DNA of 64,000 bases from Molossus alvarezi (lineage: Eukaryota; Chordata; Mammalia; Chiroptera; Molossidae), in contig CM073898.1 in NCBI GenBank assembly GCA_037176705.1, positions 36,025,488 to 36,089,487 on the forward strand. The letters are read 5' to 3'. Below the pieces are notes generated by a model. The model did no database searches. It saw only the letters and a list, made by a program, of their open reading frames with translations, and was not told the DNA's origin. Positions 45,951-58,168 of the stretch are shown piece by piece; position 1 is the first letter of the stretch; each line of letters begins with the position of its first letter. The position numbers were made by a program, and so were the translations under genes.

Positions 45951-47870
45951 GGGGGCTCCTTTTGGGTCCACTGAATGTTGTACATTTTTGTTTATAAGAT
46001 GTGCAATATGTCTATAGTTAATAATCTGTAGGGGAATGTAGATTTGGATAAAATTTAGAGGGAAAGGTTTGGAATGGCATTAAATCTCATGATATCTTTT
46101 AAAATATAGTATTAAAATGTTCATGAATGAAACATTAAAAATACAGTTTTCCCCTTAGTGTTATGTTGTGTGCTTTCACAACAGCCCTTTGAGGCAGCGG
46201 TCTTCAGCTTGAAAAAAATGTCAGATTTACTTGGCAAAGGGTTGTACTAAGGTTAAGTGTTAATGTATGCTATAAAAAGTCAGGGGGAACAGATTGTATC
46301 CAGCGACTAGGTGCCTTCGTTTCTTCTGAAAGATATAACAATAGAGGGTGTCCTGTATCTTCATTCATTAACAAGTGGTATGCATATTGTTTATTGCTGC
46401 TTGTTTAATAATGAAGAGGAAATGCTTCTATAAATGCCATGCTAACCTAAAATTTCAACTCAGTGAAATGTGGTCTACACCCAAAAGCTAGCCAAAATTA
46501 GAAAGAAATAAAGAATAGACTTTTAATGAATCTTAGAAACAAAGAATATGAAGCCAACCAATCACAGTTAACCACAATACACATTTATCAAAATTAGGCT
46601 TGGCATTTGGCTCAACTTTAATGACTTGATCTCATGAGTTTATAATATTAATGAAAATATAGGGCAAATATAAAACAGCTCTTACTGGTCTTTATGTTTC
46701 TAAAACATGAATGGGATTACGAATCCTTAGAGTACATGATGGTTTTATTATACTGCCTTAGAAGAACTGATTAGTTTATAGAGTATGATGATTTGTGTGT
46801 CTAATGTAGTTACATTTATTCAGCACCAAAGAAAAGAAATCACTCTTGGGATTCATGTAATGGTTCTAATTAATCGCACCATGTTTTGGTAGATAATTTA
46901 TGGGATGGTAATAGAACCCAAAAAGCTTCCAATTTCACATACACAAAGTAGTCACATAGTATTTCTATTACTGATGTAATTTATTTTCTTAAAAGTAAAG
47001 AGATATTTACAAATATTACAGCTTTTAATCAACATAACAGATTTGAAAAAAACTGTATTTGCAGAAAAAAAAAATCCAAATAGCCAGTTGGGAAGTGTAT
47101 TATTGTATTCTTTAGACAGGATATAGATCCATTCTGAGATACTTAAAGAAAAATATAATTGAAAGGCAGATTTTGTTTTATTGACCTTTGAAGATATAAA
47201 AGAGAATTATGGTTTTAAAGTTTCTTTCAATATTTCTGTTTAAAAATAAATCAATAAATGCAGATTGTTTGCTTCACTAGAAATACATATATATAATTTC
47301 TCCCAGATCAGGATCTATTTTTAATTGTCTAGATATTTCCTAAAAGTTATTAAAATAATTGAGCTCATTAGCCTTCTTCTAGTTTCTAAAGGTATTCTAA
47401 AATCAGACAGCTAATCTCACCCACACTTTGTACACCAAATCAAGAAAAAAAAAATCAAAGAACTCTTAAATAAACTGCTTCTTTTTTCTATTCATTTTGT
47501 AAAAGTGACTGTTTATGTAAATCTTGACAATAAATGTCAAGGGACTCTGAAGTTATTTTTGCAGGCAGAGATAAGAACTGTCAAAGCATTGTGACACATG
47601 AGCGTTGGGATATGGATGCATAAGATAGAGGTATCGTTAAAACTTTGCTAATATTAAAGTGGGTTGACTATTTCTCGAATCACATTAACTCACTTGTTAT
47701 CCCAGATTTCCAATATGTGGGAGTTAATGTATAGTTTAAGTATAATTCTCATCCATAGAAATATTTGTATATAATCTTATATTATCATATTCAGTCTGCA
47801 TTTTTAACTTTAGATAAAATACTGAATTATGAAATGAGGAAAAGAATTTATATATCAATGAAAAATATTA
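45951..47870. other. Mostly unassigned, with a MIR remnant
   Basis: 46155-46260 holds MIR-like words (GTGTGCTTTCACAACAGCCCTTTGAGGCAG with divergence). The rest is AT-rich with no gene or repeat recognised except the 40-bp copy at 47302. Confidence 0.45.
47302..47341 (+). repeat. 40-bp segment shared with 45581-45620
   Basis: Second copy, in unique-looking flanking sequence, so probably the source of the one in the Tigger element. Confidence 0.8.
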
Positions 47871-47875
47871 TTTAT

Positions 47876-48110
47876 TTATTTTTTATCCTCACCCAAGGCC
47901 ATTTTTGCATTTATTAGAGCAGGAGGGAGAAAGGGAAGGAGAGAGAGAAACATCGATGTGAGAGAGACAAATCAAGTGGTTGCCACTCACACAACCCCAA
48001 CCAGGGCCGGGGACAAACTGCAACCAAGGTATGTGCCCTCAGTAAGAACTAAACCCGGGACTCTCCGTCTGCAGGTCGATGCTCTAACCACTGAGCAAAA
48101 CCGGCCAGGG
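47876..48110 (-). mobile_element. VES SINE, type A tail
   Basis: Antisense. TTATCCTCACCCAAGGCCATTTTTGC is the tail, AG-rich the CT run, CACTCACACAACCCCAACCAG the body, and ACTGAGCAAAACCGGCCAGGG the head. No firm target-site duplication. Confidence 0.92.
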
Positions 48111-48481
48111 CAAAGAGATTTTTTAAATGAATAGAAATGTCTTCAAGTTATAAATCACTTGTTAACAGAATGCATTATAGTAAATAAAGAATTTTAAAAT
48201 GTAACTTCTCAAAGATATATAATTAACTATACTTTTAAATCATATTGTGTATATTATGCTGATTGAGCATGCTTTGGGAAAAACTAATACATGTCTTGTC
48301 AGTCAATTATTTTAATTATTTCTTTGTATAAAAATAGATGTTTACTAGAGGAACGTTTGAAAAAAATTCAAACAATAAAATGTAAAATTTCCTCAGTAAA
48401 CTCTTACCAATTCCATGAACCTCCCAGATATGACCACTATTAATACTTTGGTGTGTATTTACTTACACACATATATATCCA

Positions 48482-48521
<40 letters not shown>
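48482..48521. repeat. (CTAT)n / GATA microsatellite
   Basis: About ten perfect tetranucleotide units. Likely length-polymorphic. Confidence 0.96.
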
Positions 48522-48599
48522 CACCCAAATATCCCTCTATGTATCAATACATGTAAGTAAAGATATTTACATTCATTTAATAACATTTTTCCTTTAATG

Positions 48600-48722
48600 G
48601 CGTAATATTGCATATATGCTTTTCAGCTTTCTTTTTTCACTTAACTATAAGAAATATGGAACTTTATCCATACCATTACCTTTAGATCCTCCTCCTTTTT
48701 AATGGCTGCATAATATTCCATA
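48600..48722 (-). mobile_element. L1 3' fragment, antisense
   Basis: CTTTTTTCACTTAACTATAAG, then CTCCTCCTTTTTAATGGCTG and GCATAATATTCCATAG: the antisense L1 3' region. It abuts a sense L1 at 48725. Confidence 0.6.
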
Positions 48723-48724
48723 GA

Positions 48725-49360
48725 ATAAAAATCCTATCTTACATCATCCACAAAAATGAACTCAATACAGATTAAATACCTAAATGTAAAACATCCATCA
48801 TAAAACTAAAAGAAATTATGAGCAATAAGCTCCTTGACATTGGTCTTGATTATGGTTTTTTAGATTTGATACCAAAAGCAAAGACAATGAAAGCAAAAAT
48901 AAGCAAGTGGAACTATATCAAACTAAAAACCTTCTGCACAGCAAAGCAAGCAAACAAACAAACAGACAGACAAACATAAAACAAACAAAACCAAAATGAA
49001 AATGCAATCTACTGAATGAGTAAAAATATTTGATAAGTAGTTACCATTTAAAAATATATTAAAAATTCATACAAGTTAATTAAAAAATGGTCATGAATAA
49101 ACATTTTATCAAAGAAGACATATAAATGTACAACAGGTACATAAAAAGTGCTCAATATCACTAATCATCAGGGAAGTGTCTGTCTAAACTACAAGGTAAT
49201 ATCACCTCACATGTATCAGAATGGCTATGATAAAGAGATAAGAAATAACAAGTATTGGACAGGATGTAAGAAAAAGGAAACCCTATGCACCGTTGGTTGG
49301 AATATATGTTGATGCAACCCCCATGAAAAGAGAATAGAGTTTTCAAAAAAATATGTATAT
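48725..49360 (+). mobile_element. Old L1 ORF2 C-terminal fragment
   Basis: The order of L1 ORF2 words is kept: AAATACCTAAATGTAAAAC, GTGGAACTATATCAAACTAAA, AACCTTCTGCACAGCAAAG, GCTCAATATCACTAATCATCAGGG, CAGAATGGCTATGATAAAG and CACCGTTGGTTGGAATATATG. Stops throughout. It ends where the ORF2 tail should begin. Confidence 0.85.
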
Positions 49361-49945
49361 ACATATATATATAATCTAGAAATTAATAAATTTAAAAAAT
49401 AACAGGCAGACATCAATAAAAGTGAAAGCAGAAAATTATCAAAGAAATTCAATAAAACCAAAAGCTGATTTTTTGAAAAGTTCAATAAAATCAATAAACC
49501 TCTATCCAGGTTATGAAAAAAAGAGAAGGCACAAGTTACTAATATCAGAAAGAGGAAAATCATTACAGACCTAATAGACATTAAAATGATAATAAAGGAC
49601 AATTATAAGTAATTCTACACTTACATATTTTTGAAAATAAATGAATGGTCCAATTCTTTGAAACATACAATCTGTCAAAACTCTCACAGGAAAAATAAAC
49701 AGTTGGATAGGCCTACATCTTTTAGAAAATTTGAATTATTAATGAATAATTTTCCAGAACAAAATATAACAGCCTCAGATGTATTCACTGCTGAATTCAA
49801 CCAAACATTTAAGGAAGAAATCATACCAATTTTTTACAATCTATTTTAGAGTATAGAAGGGGGGCATTTCTTAAATAATTTTATGATTTTAGCATTACCC
49901 TAAAATTAAATGAGATAAGGACATTATAAAAAAAAGAAAACTACA

Positions 49946-50192
49946 GCCCTGGTTGGTTTGGCTCAGCAGTTAGAGCTTTGGCCTGCAGACCAGAATGGTC
50001 TGGGGTTCGGTTTCTGCTAAGGGTATATACCTCGGTTGTGGTTTGTCCCCAGCCCCGGTTGGGGTTGTGTGAGTGGCAACCAATCCATGTGTCTCTCTCA
50101 CATCAATATTTCTCTCTTCCTCCTGCTGCATCTCAAGATAAATGCAATATAAAAAAAGGCCTTGGGTGAGGATCAAATATAAATAAATAAAT
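49946..50192 (+). mobile_element. VES SINE, type A tail, inside the old L1
   Basis: Head GCCCTGGTTGGTTTGGCTCAG, body GTCCCCAGCCCCGGTTGGGG, CT-rich run, tail AGGCCTTGGGTGAGGATC and AAATA repeats. AAAAAAGAAAACTACA is exact on both sides (49930-49945 and 50193-50208). The insertion is clearly later than the L1. Confidence 0.96.
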
Positions 50193-50911
50193 AAAAAAGA
50201 AAACTACAGATTTTTCTCATAAAAACATTAAAAAATCCTCAATAAAACACTAAAATATCAAATTCAACAATGTGTAAATAGGATTGTAGATCACAACCAA
50301 ATACAATTTGTCCCAAGTATACAATGCAGATTCAGCACTTGAAAATTAATTTATGTAACCCACCACGTTAATAGGTTAATGAAGACAAAGAACATGATTG
50401 TATCAATATATGCAGAATGAAAAACATTTGAAAAATCTAACAGCCAACAAAGCTTTCAGCAAAGCTCTCAGAAAACAAAGGATAAGTGAGGACATTCTCA
50501 AATTTATAAACAACATCTACAAAATACCTACAGCAAATGTCATACACAATGGTGAGAAACTTGAAGCATTCCTGCTAAGATCATGATCAAGAACATCTGT
50601 CTTACCACTGCTTTAAACATCATAGTAGAAGTTTGGCTAATACAGTGAAACCAGGAAATAAAATAAAAGGTATACATGTTGGGAAGGAATAAATAAAACT
50701 ATCTTTGTTTGCAAATGACATGATCATCTATGGAGAAAATCTGAAATATTCAACAAAAAGTTCTCAAACTAATAAATGATTATAGCAATGTTGGAAGATA
50801 TAACATTGTTATTAAAAAGCCAATAGCTTTTTAATATATCAGCAATGAAAAAATGGAATTTAAAATAAAAAAAGACATGCCATTTGTATTAGCACCCCAG
50901 TTTATGTAATA

Positions 50912-51574
50912 TAGTACTTCTCCCTTATCCCAAGACCCCCAGTAGGTGCCTAAAACCATGGTTATACCAAACTTTATATATACTCTATTTTTCCTATACA
51001 TACAAACTATGATAAACTTTTATTTATAAATCAGGCATAGGAAGAAATTAAAATTAATAATAAAACAATTATAACAATATACTGTAATAAAAGTTATGTG
51101 AATGTGGTCTCCAGCTTTCAAAATATCTCATTGTACATTACTTACCCTTCTTATTGTGATGATGTGAGATGAAAACATACCTTCTTAGTCGAGAATTTTC
51201 ACCTTTTTGTTTAAAGAATACGCTTTACAATTTCTCTTTGGCATATCTAAATTACCAGATGGACTATTCTTGCATTTTGGGGCCACAAGCACTGTGATAG
51301 CACTACAGTTGATCTGATGATCAAGACAGCTACTAAGTGACTAATGGGTGGGTAGTGTATACAGTGTGGATACACTTGACAAAGAGATGAGTCAAATCCC
51401 AGATGGGATGGAGTGGTATAGAGAGAGATGTTATCACACTACTCAGAAAACACTCAATTCAGAATTTATAAATTATTTATTTCTGAAATGATCCATTTAT
51501 TATTTCCAAAGTTCAATTCACTGTGAATAACTGAAACTGCAGAAAATGAAACTGGATAAGGTAGGGGGTTACTA
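50912..51574 (+). mobile_element. Tigger-type DNA transposon inside the old L1
   Basis: Opens GTACTTCTCCCTTATCC...AAGACCCCCAGTAGGTGCC, then ATAATAAAACAATTATAACA, AATATACTGTAATAAAAG, TTATTGTGATGATGTGAGATG. It closes with CTGTGAATAACTGAAACTGC and GAAACTGGATAAGGTAGGGGG before TA. The ends are inverted relatives. The L1 sequence resumes at about 51575 (CTTAGGTATAACTCTAAC). I place it in the Tigger group but do not name the subfamily. Confidence 0.75.
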
Positions 51575-52324
51575 TCCTTAGGTATAACTCTAACAATTTA
51601 TGTAAAATATTTATATGAGGAAAATTACCAAACTCTCATGAAAGATAACAGAGAAGAGCTAAATAAATGGAGAGATATTGCATATTCATGGATAGGAAGA
51701 TTTAATAATATCAGTTCTTCATAATTTGATGTATAGGTTCAACACAATCCCAGTCAAAATTCCAGCAGGTTGTTGGTAAATGGATCTAAAATGTATATGG
51801 TAAGCAAAAACCCAGAATACCCAACACAATATTGAAGGTAAAGAACAAAGTTGGAAGACTGATACTACTTGACTTCAAGACAATATAAACCTATAGTAAT
51901 CAGAAAGTGTAGTAGTGGTGAAAGAATAGGCAGGTAGATCATTGGAGCAAAATATAAACCCAGAAACAAACCCATATAAATATAGTCAACAATTTTTGAC
52001 AAAGGACAAAGGTAATACAGTAGAGCAAAGATAATATTTTTTAGCATATGATGCTAAGACAAGTGGACAGCCACATTAAAAAAAAAAATGGAATCTAGAC
52101 ATAGATTTACACCCCTCACAAAAATTAACTAAAAATACACATCTAAAATCAAAATGTAAAACTATAAAACTTCAAACACGGATAAAACTCAGATACACTT
52201 GGGTATAACTATGACTTTCTAGATACAACACCAAAGGAACCATCCTTGAAAGACCTAACTGGTAAATTGGTATGAGAAAGGCAATGTCAAGAGACTAAAA
52301 AGAAAAGCCACAGACCAGGAGCTA

Positions 52325-52325
<1 letters not shown>

Positions 52326-52371
<46 letters not shown>
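52326..52371. repeat. (AC)23 microsatellite within L1
   Basis: Pure AC units exactly at the 'AAAACACATATCTGATAAAGG' position of L1, so it grew from an L1 AC seed. Likely polymorphic. Confidence 0.97.
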
Positions 52372-52373
<2 letters not shown>

Positions 52374-52840
52374 TACATCTGATGAAAGACAGTTATTAAA
52401 AATGTATGATGTAGTCTTAAAATTCAACAATTAGAAAATGGGCAGAAGACCTGAAAAGACACCTCAAAAAAGAAGATATCCAGATGGTAAATAAGCATAT
52501 GAAAAGATGTTCAACATCATATCTCATTAGGACACTAAATTAAAATGAACAACGAGATACCACTATACAGCTATCAGAATAGACAAAATTAGAGCATTGA
52601 AAATACCCAGTGCTGGTGAGGATGTGGAGTGACAGGAACTCTCCTTGATTGCTAGTGGAAGTGCAAAATTTTACAGCCACTTTGAAGACACGTTGGCAGT
52701 TTCTTACTAAACAAACATAATTTTACCTTAGAATCTGACAATAATGCTACTAGTTATTTAGTCAAGTGAGATAAATATGTGTCTATACAAAGCCTACACA
52801 TGGATATTTATGGCAGACCTACTCATAATTTCTAAAAACT

Positions 52841-53086
52841 CATTTTTATTTCAAAACCACTAAGGAAACATCAAGGTCAGGAGAGATGGGGTAAAGTGAC
52901 CATGCAGAATGCTGCTGAAGGGAGACTGGGGGTGGGGTGGGGGGGCAGACATCACCTGGGAAGGATGGGGGTGAAGAATTTGATTAGATATGGAGAGTGG
53001 TCACATATGGAGGATGGTGGAGTCCAGCTAAACCAACTCAACAGGATTCTTGCTAAAACTAGACAGAGATGAACACGATAACTTTT
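52841..53086. other. Unidentified 245-bp segment inside the L1, with a G-rich core
   Basis: It breaks the L1 between CTCATAATTTCTAAAAACT and TTTGAATGGGTGAACAAGC. GC-richer, with GGGGGTGGGGTGGGGGGG at 52928-52945 (G-quadruplex potential), CACCTGGGAAGGATGG and CAGGATTCTTGCTAAAACTAG. No family recognised and no clear target-site duplication. Confidence 0.5.
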
Positions 53087-53622
53087 AATCTTTGAATGGG
53101 TGAACAAGCTGTGATTGATTCATAAAATGTAATTCAGCAATATAGGAAATGAGCTATCATACTATTAAAAGACACGGAGAAACCCTAACTACCTATTTGC
53201 TAAGTAAAAGAAGCCAATCAGAAAAGGCTATATACTATATGATTCCAACAATATGACATTTTAGAAAATCAAAACTGTGGAGAAAGTGAAAAGGTCAGTG
53301 GTTTCCTGGAGTTGGGGGAAGGGAGGATTGAATAGGCAGAGCACAGAAGATTTTGATAGATGTCATTATACAATTTTTAAAACCCATAGAATGTATAATA
53401 CCAAGAGTGAACTCTACTGAAAACTGGACCTTGAGTGATAATTATATGTTTATGTTTGTGCATCGATATTAGCGAGTATACCGCCAGGGTGTAGGGATGT
53501 CCACAGTAGGGGAGTTCATGCATATGTGGGAACAGAAAGTATATGAGACTCTGTACTTTGTGGTCAATATTACTTTGAACCTAAACAATTCTAATAAAAT
53601 AAAATTTAGTGGTAAAAAAAAA

Positions 53623-54189
53623 GTATTTGATGAGAGACATTTAAAATCATGAATATTTAAATAAATATGCAAATAAAGGAAAACTGTTCCGCAGGGGACA
53701 AGGGAAACCAATTGGATATAATAGAATTTACCTGTCCAGAGATAAGAGTTATTCTACATTGCTATCAGTTATCTACAATTTAAAGAGTTCTAACTAGTCT
53801 GCATTTAATCAGAATGAGATAGCCCTAAAAAAACACCCTCTATATGTTAAAAATTGCACTAAAACACAATATTATCCTATTCTGGGTACCTCCTTCTTTT
53901 ATAATTTGTAGAGAGTTAATTGCAGGAGGGAATACAAGTAGTTCCTGATGATTCACCTCTTTGTAAGAGTAAGAATTAGAGAGGAACCAACTTTCTTCAG
54001 TAATTTCTGAAAATTTATCCTTACTTCTCTCCTGCTCTTGGTACCCTTTCTCGCTTCCCAGCATATTACAGAATATTTTTCTTTGAAAAATATAAAAATG
54101 ATAGCAACATTTTTCTAGTCTTCTAAGGGATAGAAATTCATATTCTGTATGCCATCTTTAAAATAAGTAATCAAGTATTTATTTTTAAA
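53623..54189. other. Unassigned spacer
   Basis: AT-rich. The 74-codon minus-strand frame at 53840-54064 has no motif. Confidence 0.4.
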
Positions 54190-54205
54190 CTAATTTTCTC
54201 TTTTA

Positions 54206-54430
54206 TTTTTTGAAATATGTTTTTATTGATTTTTTTTTTTTGAGAGAGAGGAAGAAAGAGAGAGGTAGAAACATTTATGCTAGAGAGATATAGATCGATC
54301 AGCTGCCTCTTGCACACCCCCTACTAGGGATGGAGCCCACAACACAGGCATGTGCCCTGACTGGGAATCAAACTAGGACCTCTCAGTTTATGGGATGCCA
54401 CTCAACTCACTGAGCCACACCCTCCGGGCT
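54206..54430 (-). mobile_element. VES SINE, type B tail
   Basis: Antisense. AATATGTTTTTATTGATTTTT tail, AG run, CAGCTGCCTCTTGCACACCCCC centre, GAGCCACACCCTCCGGGC head. CTAATTTTCTCTTTTA (54190-54205) and CTAGTTTCCTCTTTTA (54429-54444) are a target-site duplication with two differences. Confidence 0.93.
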
Positions 54431-54639
54431 AGTTTCCTCTTTTAAAATGACAAAGCACCAATATAATGAACTCTTTGACATAATCTGATAATTTTGGATT
54501 TTTCATATTTTTAAATATTCTATGTTATGGCAGTAAGATATAAAGACTTGCATATTTCACTTTAAATTTACATTGATAACAGGCATATATTGTTTTAGGA
54601 CTGAATATATTTTACATGAATAAGAATGATTATATATTC

Positions 54640-54876
54640 TTTTTTAAAAAATATGTTTTTATTGATTTTAGAGAGAGAGGAAAGGAGAGGAAGAGAGAAG
54701 AAGGGGAGAAAGAAAGAAACTTCAATGCGAGAGAGAAACATCAATCATTTGCCTTCAGCATGCACCCCAACTGGGACCAAACCCACAACCTGGGCACATG
54801 CCTTGACAGGGAGGTGAACTAGAGACCTTTCATGTACCAGGGAAGCTCACCTAACTGAGTCACATTGGCCAGGGCT
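54640..54876 (-). mobile_element. VES SINE, type B tail
   Basis: Antisense. AATATGTTTTTATTGATTTTAG tail, AG-rich run, TTTGCCTTCAGCATGCACCCC centre, AACTGAGTCACATTGGCCAGGGC head. The 63-68-codon plus-strand frames here are its complement, not genes. Confidence 0.92.
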
Positions 54877-56479
54877 AGTTTCATATACTGAATGCTATAC
54901 ATTTTCAAATGTATTATCAACCTGATATATTACATATTTAATATCATCATGTGATGATCTAACATTTGCTTGATTTATTTAATGCACTTCATAATTTTAG
55001 TTTCAAAATACATATATTAGTCATAAATGCTCATGGTATTCACTAGCTTGTACATTTGGTTTTAGTCACTTAATGTAAATGTATTCCCTTTATCAAGTAT
55101 GTAAATGAATCAGAATTGGCATTTTTTGAAAGAAATCATGAATTTAAAAATAGTGAAAGACACAAGAGATTCTTAAGAAAGAGAACAAGTATCACACAAA
55201 TTATGTGGTATATTGATCACCATAACTATTTTTTTGGAGTATAATAATCATTCTAGAATATTCCTTTGTCAGTGAAGTCCTGGCAAATTACTATCTTATT
55301 TCCTTCCTGCAACTATCATTATTCCCCAAACTCACTATTCAATTATATGAGAATGATACAGTATTATATCATTGAGTTTGTTTTTTCTGATGCTAATCTC
55401 TGCAGCTAAATGAAAAAACAAAACTTAAAGAAGAAAATATATAAGCAATGTTCAGAAAGTTTAATCCAAAGATAGTGCTGACATGATTTTTTCTTATTTA
55501 AATGCAAATATTTTATCTTGCTGAAACATTCACTTTTCATTTCTGAGGCAATTACTGACTGTGCATTGCTGTGCCCCACACTTCAATTGTCAATAATGTA
55601 CTATTTCAACCACAGGAAAAAATAACTCTCTAACTGTTGTAACCAGACTATATTGGGATGCATTAGCATCATCCACAGGCTTTGCTGCATTCAAATTCCA
55701 ATTGGTTTTGTGACTGCAACGGTCAGTCTACTCAAGGTACCTGACCATAGATAAGGTTTTCAAGGCAAGTATTTCAGCTATGAACATTTTCTGTCTATTT
55801 CAAGTTTTCCCTCCACCTGTCCTAAACTTGAACTATTCTACCACCTATCTTTAAGCTTTGTCAGTGCCTTTGTAGTGCTCTAAGGAAATGCTACGCTCTA
55901 AGAAGCACGTATGCCATTTATTTGGTAGAACGTTCATTATATAACTGCTTTTCATGAATGGAGAAGATATATTTAGGGGAACTGTGAATATTTTGATACA
56001 GGTGCTTATAATACAGCCTTTATATATAATCCACTCATATTGCCCTCTCAAACACCAAGTGATTCCCAACTTAAATGGTGAAATAATCCAATGAATTTAG
56101 AGTCCTTTCTTATAAGTTGAATTTGCAGAGAGAACAGAAATGTAGGGGGAGAGAGTAAAACAGCTTCCTTTCAAACTTAAAAATAATTGGATATTTAATT
56201 TTAACTAAACAGGGCACTGTGTATACCATGATAACTATATTTGTTAATACAAAGTATAATTTTTCAGAAAAAAAAAATGTAGGCTTACAGAACGGCAATG
56301 TGAGTTAAAGTTGATGATGATGATAATGATGATTATGATGATATAACTAATATAAGATAGATACAGAATTTTACATACTACTTAAAATTTCAATCCTCTC
56401 AAATTTTCATAGTGACGGCAGGAGAACAGTATCCTGACTTAGTTTCCAGAGCAAGATAGTTTTGGTTTGATGCCTCATG
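54877..56479. other. Unassigned AT-rich stretch
   Basis: About 1.6 kb. A GATGAT repeat lies at 56315-56344. The 72- and 62-codon minus-strand frames have no motif. No repeat family is recognised. Confidence 0.45.
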
Positions 56480-56700
56480 TCACTATTTTCCAGCTGAGTT
56501 AACTTGCAATTTCTTTTGTTTGTCATAAAAAGGAGATTAATATTAAATAAAATAATGCATATAAAGGACTTGGCACATTGTAAGTTCTTTATACATTAAT
56601 TATTATCACCATTACAAGTGAGAAAACTTAGAACTAGAAAGTTTAAATAGCATACTCATGTTGATAAAGCTAATACATGGTTGGGCCTTAACCGCAGAAA
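56480..56700 (+). mobile_element. Probable MIR
   Basis: GGACTTGGCACATTGTAAGTTC (56567) is the MIR 'TGCCTGGCACATAGTAAGCGC' word. TATTATCACCATTACAAGTGAG and AGTTTAAATAGCATACTCATG are decayed MIR-like words from its other half, so two overlapping copies are possible. Confidence 0.55.
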
Positions 56701-57029
56701 ATTATAATTTGGTCCATAGTGTTTCTGGAGACATAATGTTTAGATTTAATGCTGCCTCCCATCTTTGACCACATGCTTGAGGGAACATAATTAAATCAGC
56801 TTAACTCTGAATTAACATATTTAAAATCAGAATAATAATATTTAAGGGTTATCTTGAAGTGTAATTGAATTCGCACATAAGAAAGTAGCATTAGCATAGT
56901 GTCTCACACTCAGATATAACTCTGTTAATGTACCATCTGATTATGCACCATGCAATTTTTCCAATGTTTCTAATATTTTTTCAAGATCAAAATATTTTTT
57001 GTTTTCTCAATACAATTTTGTCAGTATAA
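56701..57029. other. Unassigned spacer
   Basis: No gene or repeat recognised. Confidence 0.4.
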
Positions 57030-57142
57030 AGAGTTTATATTTAGGCCAGAAGGGATTGGCACAAAATATTCAGTAATAAAAAGCAAGAACCTACAAATGA
57101 GACTCCTTTACCCAGCAAGCTCTCATTTAAAATTGAAGGAGA

Positions 57143-57367
57143 GTCCGGCTGGTGTAGCTCAGTGGTTGAGCATCGACCCATGCACCAAGAGGTTGCCGGT
57201 TTGATACTTGGTCAGGGTACATGCCCAAGTTGTGGGCCAAATCTGCAGTAGGGGCATGCAGGAGGCGATCAATCAATGTTCTCCCTCATTGATGTTTTTA
57301 TCTCTCTCTCCCTCTCCCATACTCTGTCTCTTAAAAAAAAAATCAATAAAGACAATAAAGTTAAAAA
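57143..57367 (+). mobile_element. VES SINE, type B tail, inside the L1
   Basis: GTCCGGCTGGTGTAGCTCAGTGG head, complete anticodon-arm part CCATGCACCAAGAGGTTG, centre GCAGTAGGGGCATGCAGGAGG, CT run, tail AAAAATCAATAAAG. AAAATTGAAGGAGA is exact on both sides (57129-57142 and 57368-57381). Confidence 0.95.
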
Positions 57368-57468
57368 AAAATTGAAGGAGAAATAAAGAGCTTCCCTGAT
57401 AAGAAAAAGCCAAAGGAGTTTGTTATCACCAAGTCATTATTACAGGAAATTTTAACGGGCCTTCTTTA

Positions 57469-57540
57469 GGGAGGAGGAAGTGGAGGAAGAGGAGGAAGAA
57501 GAGGAGGAGGAGGAAGAGAAAAAGGGGAAGGAGAAAACAA
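57469..57540 (+). repeat. Polypurine (GGA/GAA)n tract
   Basis: GGAGGAGGAAGTGGAGGAAG...: about 70 purines with a single T. It begins at the L1 'AAGAAGAAGGAAG' site and has expanded there. Polypurine tracts can form triplex DNA. Confidence 0.9.
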
Positions 57541-58076
57541 AGAGGAACATATTTGAAAGAACATAATAGCAATAAATACATACCTATCAATAATTACTTT
57601 AAATTTAAGTGGTTTAATTGCTCCAATCAAAAGACAAGGGTAGCTGAATGGATAAACAAACAACATCCATATATATGCTATTTACAAGACCCACTTCAGA
57701 ACAAAAGATGCACACAGACTAAAAGTAAAAGGATAGAAAAATATATTTCATGCAAATAGAAAGAGAAAAAAAAAGCTGGTGTAGCAATACTTAAATCTGA
57801 CAAAATAGACTTTAAAACAAAGGTTATAGTAAAAGACAAAGAAGGATACTACATAATGATAAAGGAAGCAATCCAAGAGGACATATTATTCTTTTAAACA
57901 TTTATGCACCCAACATTGGAACACATAAATATGTAAAGCAAATCTTGATAGACATAAAAGAAGAGATCAATAGTAATACAGTCATAGTAGAGGATTTAAA
58001 ACACCATTGACATTAATGAATAGATTTTCCAGACAGGAAATCAACAACAAAACAGAGACTTTAACTGATACACTAG

Positions 58077-58168
58077 CCCTGGCCAGTTTTGCTCAGTGGT
58101 TAGAGCATAGGCCCAAGGACCAAAGAGTCATGGGTTCATTTCCAGTCAAGGGCATGTACCTTGGTTGA
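58077..58168 (+). mobile_element. VES SINE head fragment at an L1 deletion junction
   Basis: GCCCTGGCCAGTTTTGCTCAGTGG to GGGCATGTACCTTGGTTGAGG, then L1 ORF2 sequence with no CT run, tail or poly-A. Unlike 25954 there is no target-site duplication, so the rest of the SINE was probably removed together with adjacent L1. Confidence 0.85.

Larger units (their letters stand above)
49375..53616 (+). pseudogene. Old LINE-1 with ORF2 remnants, pierced by later insertions
   Basis: A decayed copy. The pre-RT linker (CCAAAAGCTGATTTTTTGAAAAG) is at 49460, then RT words at 50440-50790, including a decayed FADD region as GCAAATGACATGATCATC. The post-RT region runs from 51580 to 52840 (CAATCCCAGTCAAAATTCC, TTCTTCATAATTTGATG). 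C-terminal and 3' UTR words follow (GGAGTTGGGGGAAGGGAGG at 53313, AATAAAATAAAATTTAG and poly-A near 53616). It is interrupted by the SINE at 49946, the Tigger element at 50912, an AC repeat at 52326 and an unknown 245-base segment at 52841. The 60-80-codon frames are shadows of the broken ORF2. Confidence 0.88.

Noticed and set aside
48415..48597. ORF of repeated Tyr-Leu-Ser-Ile residues
   Set aside because: Translation of the CTAT microsatellite.
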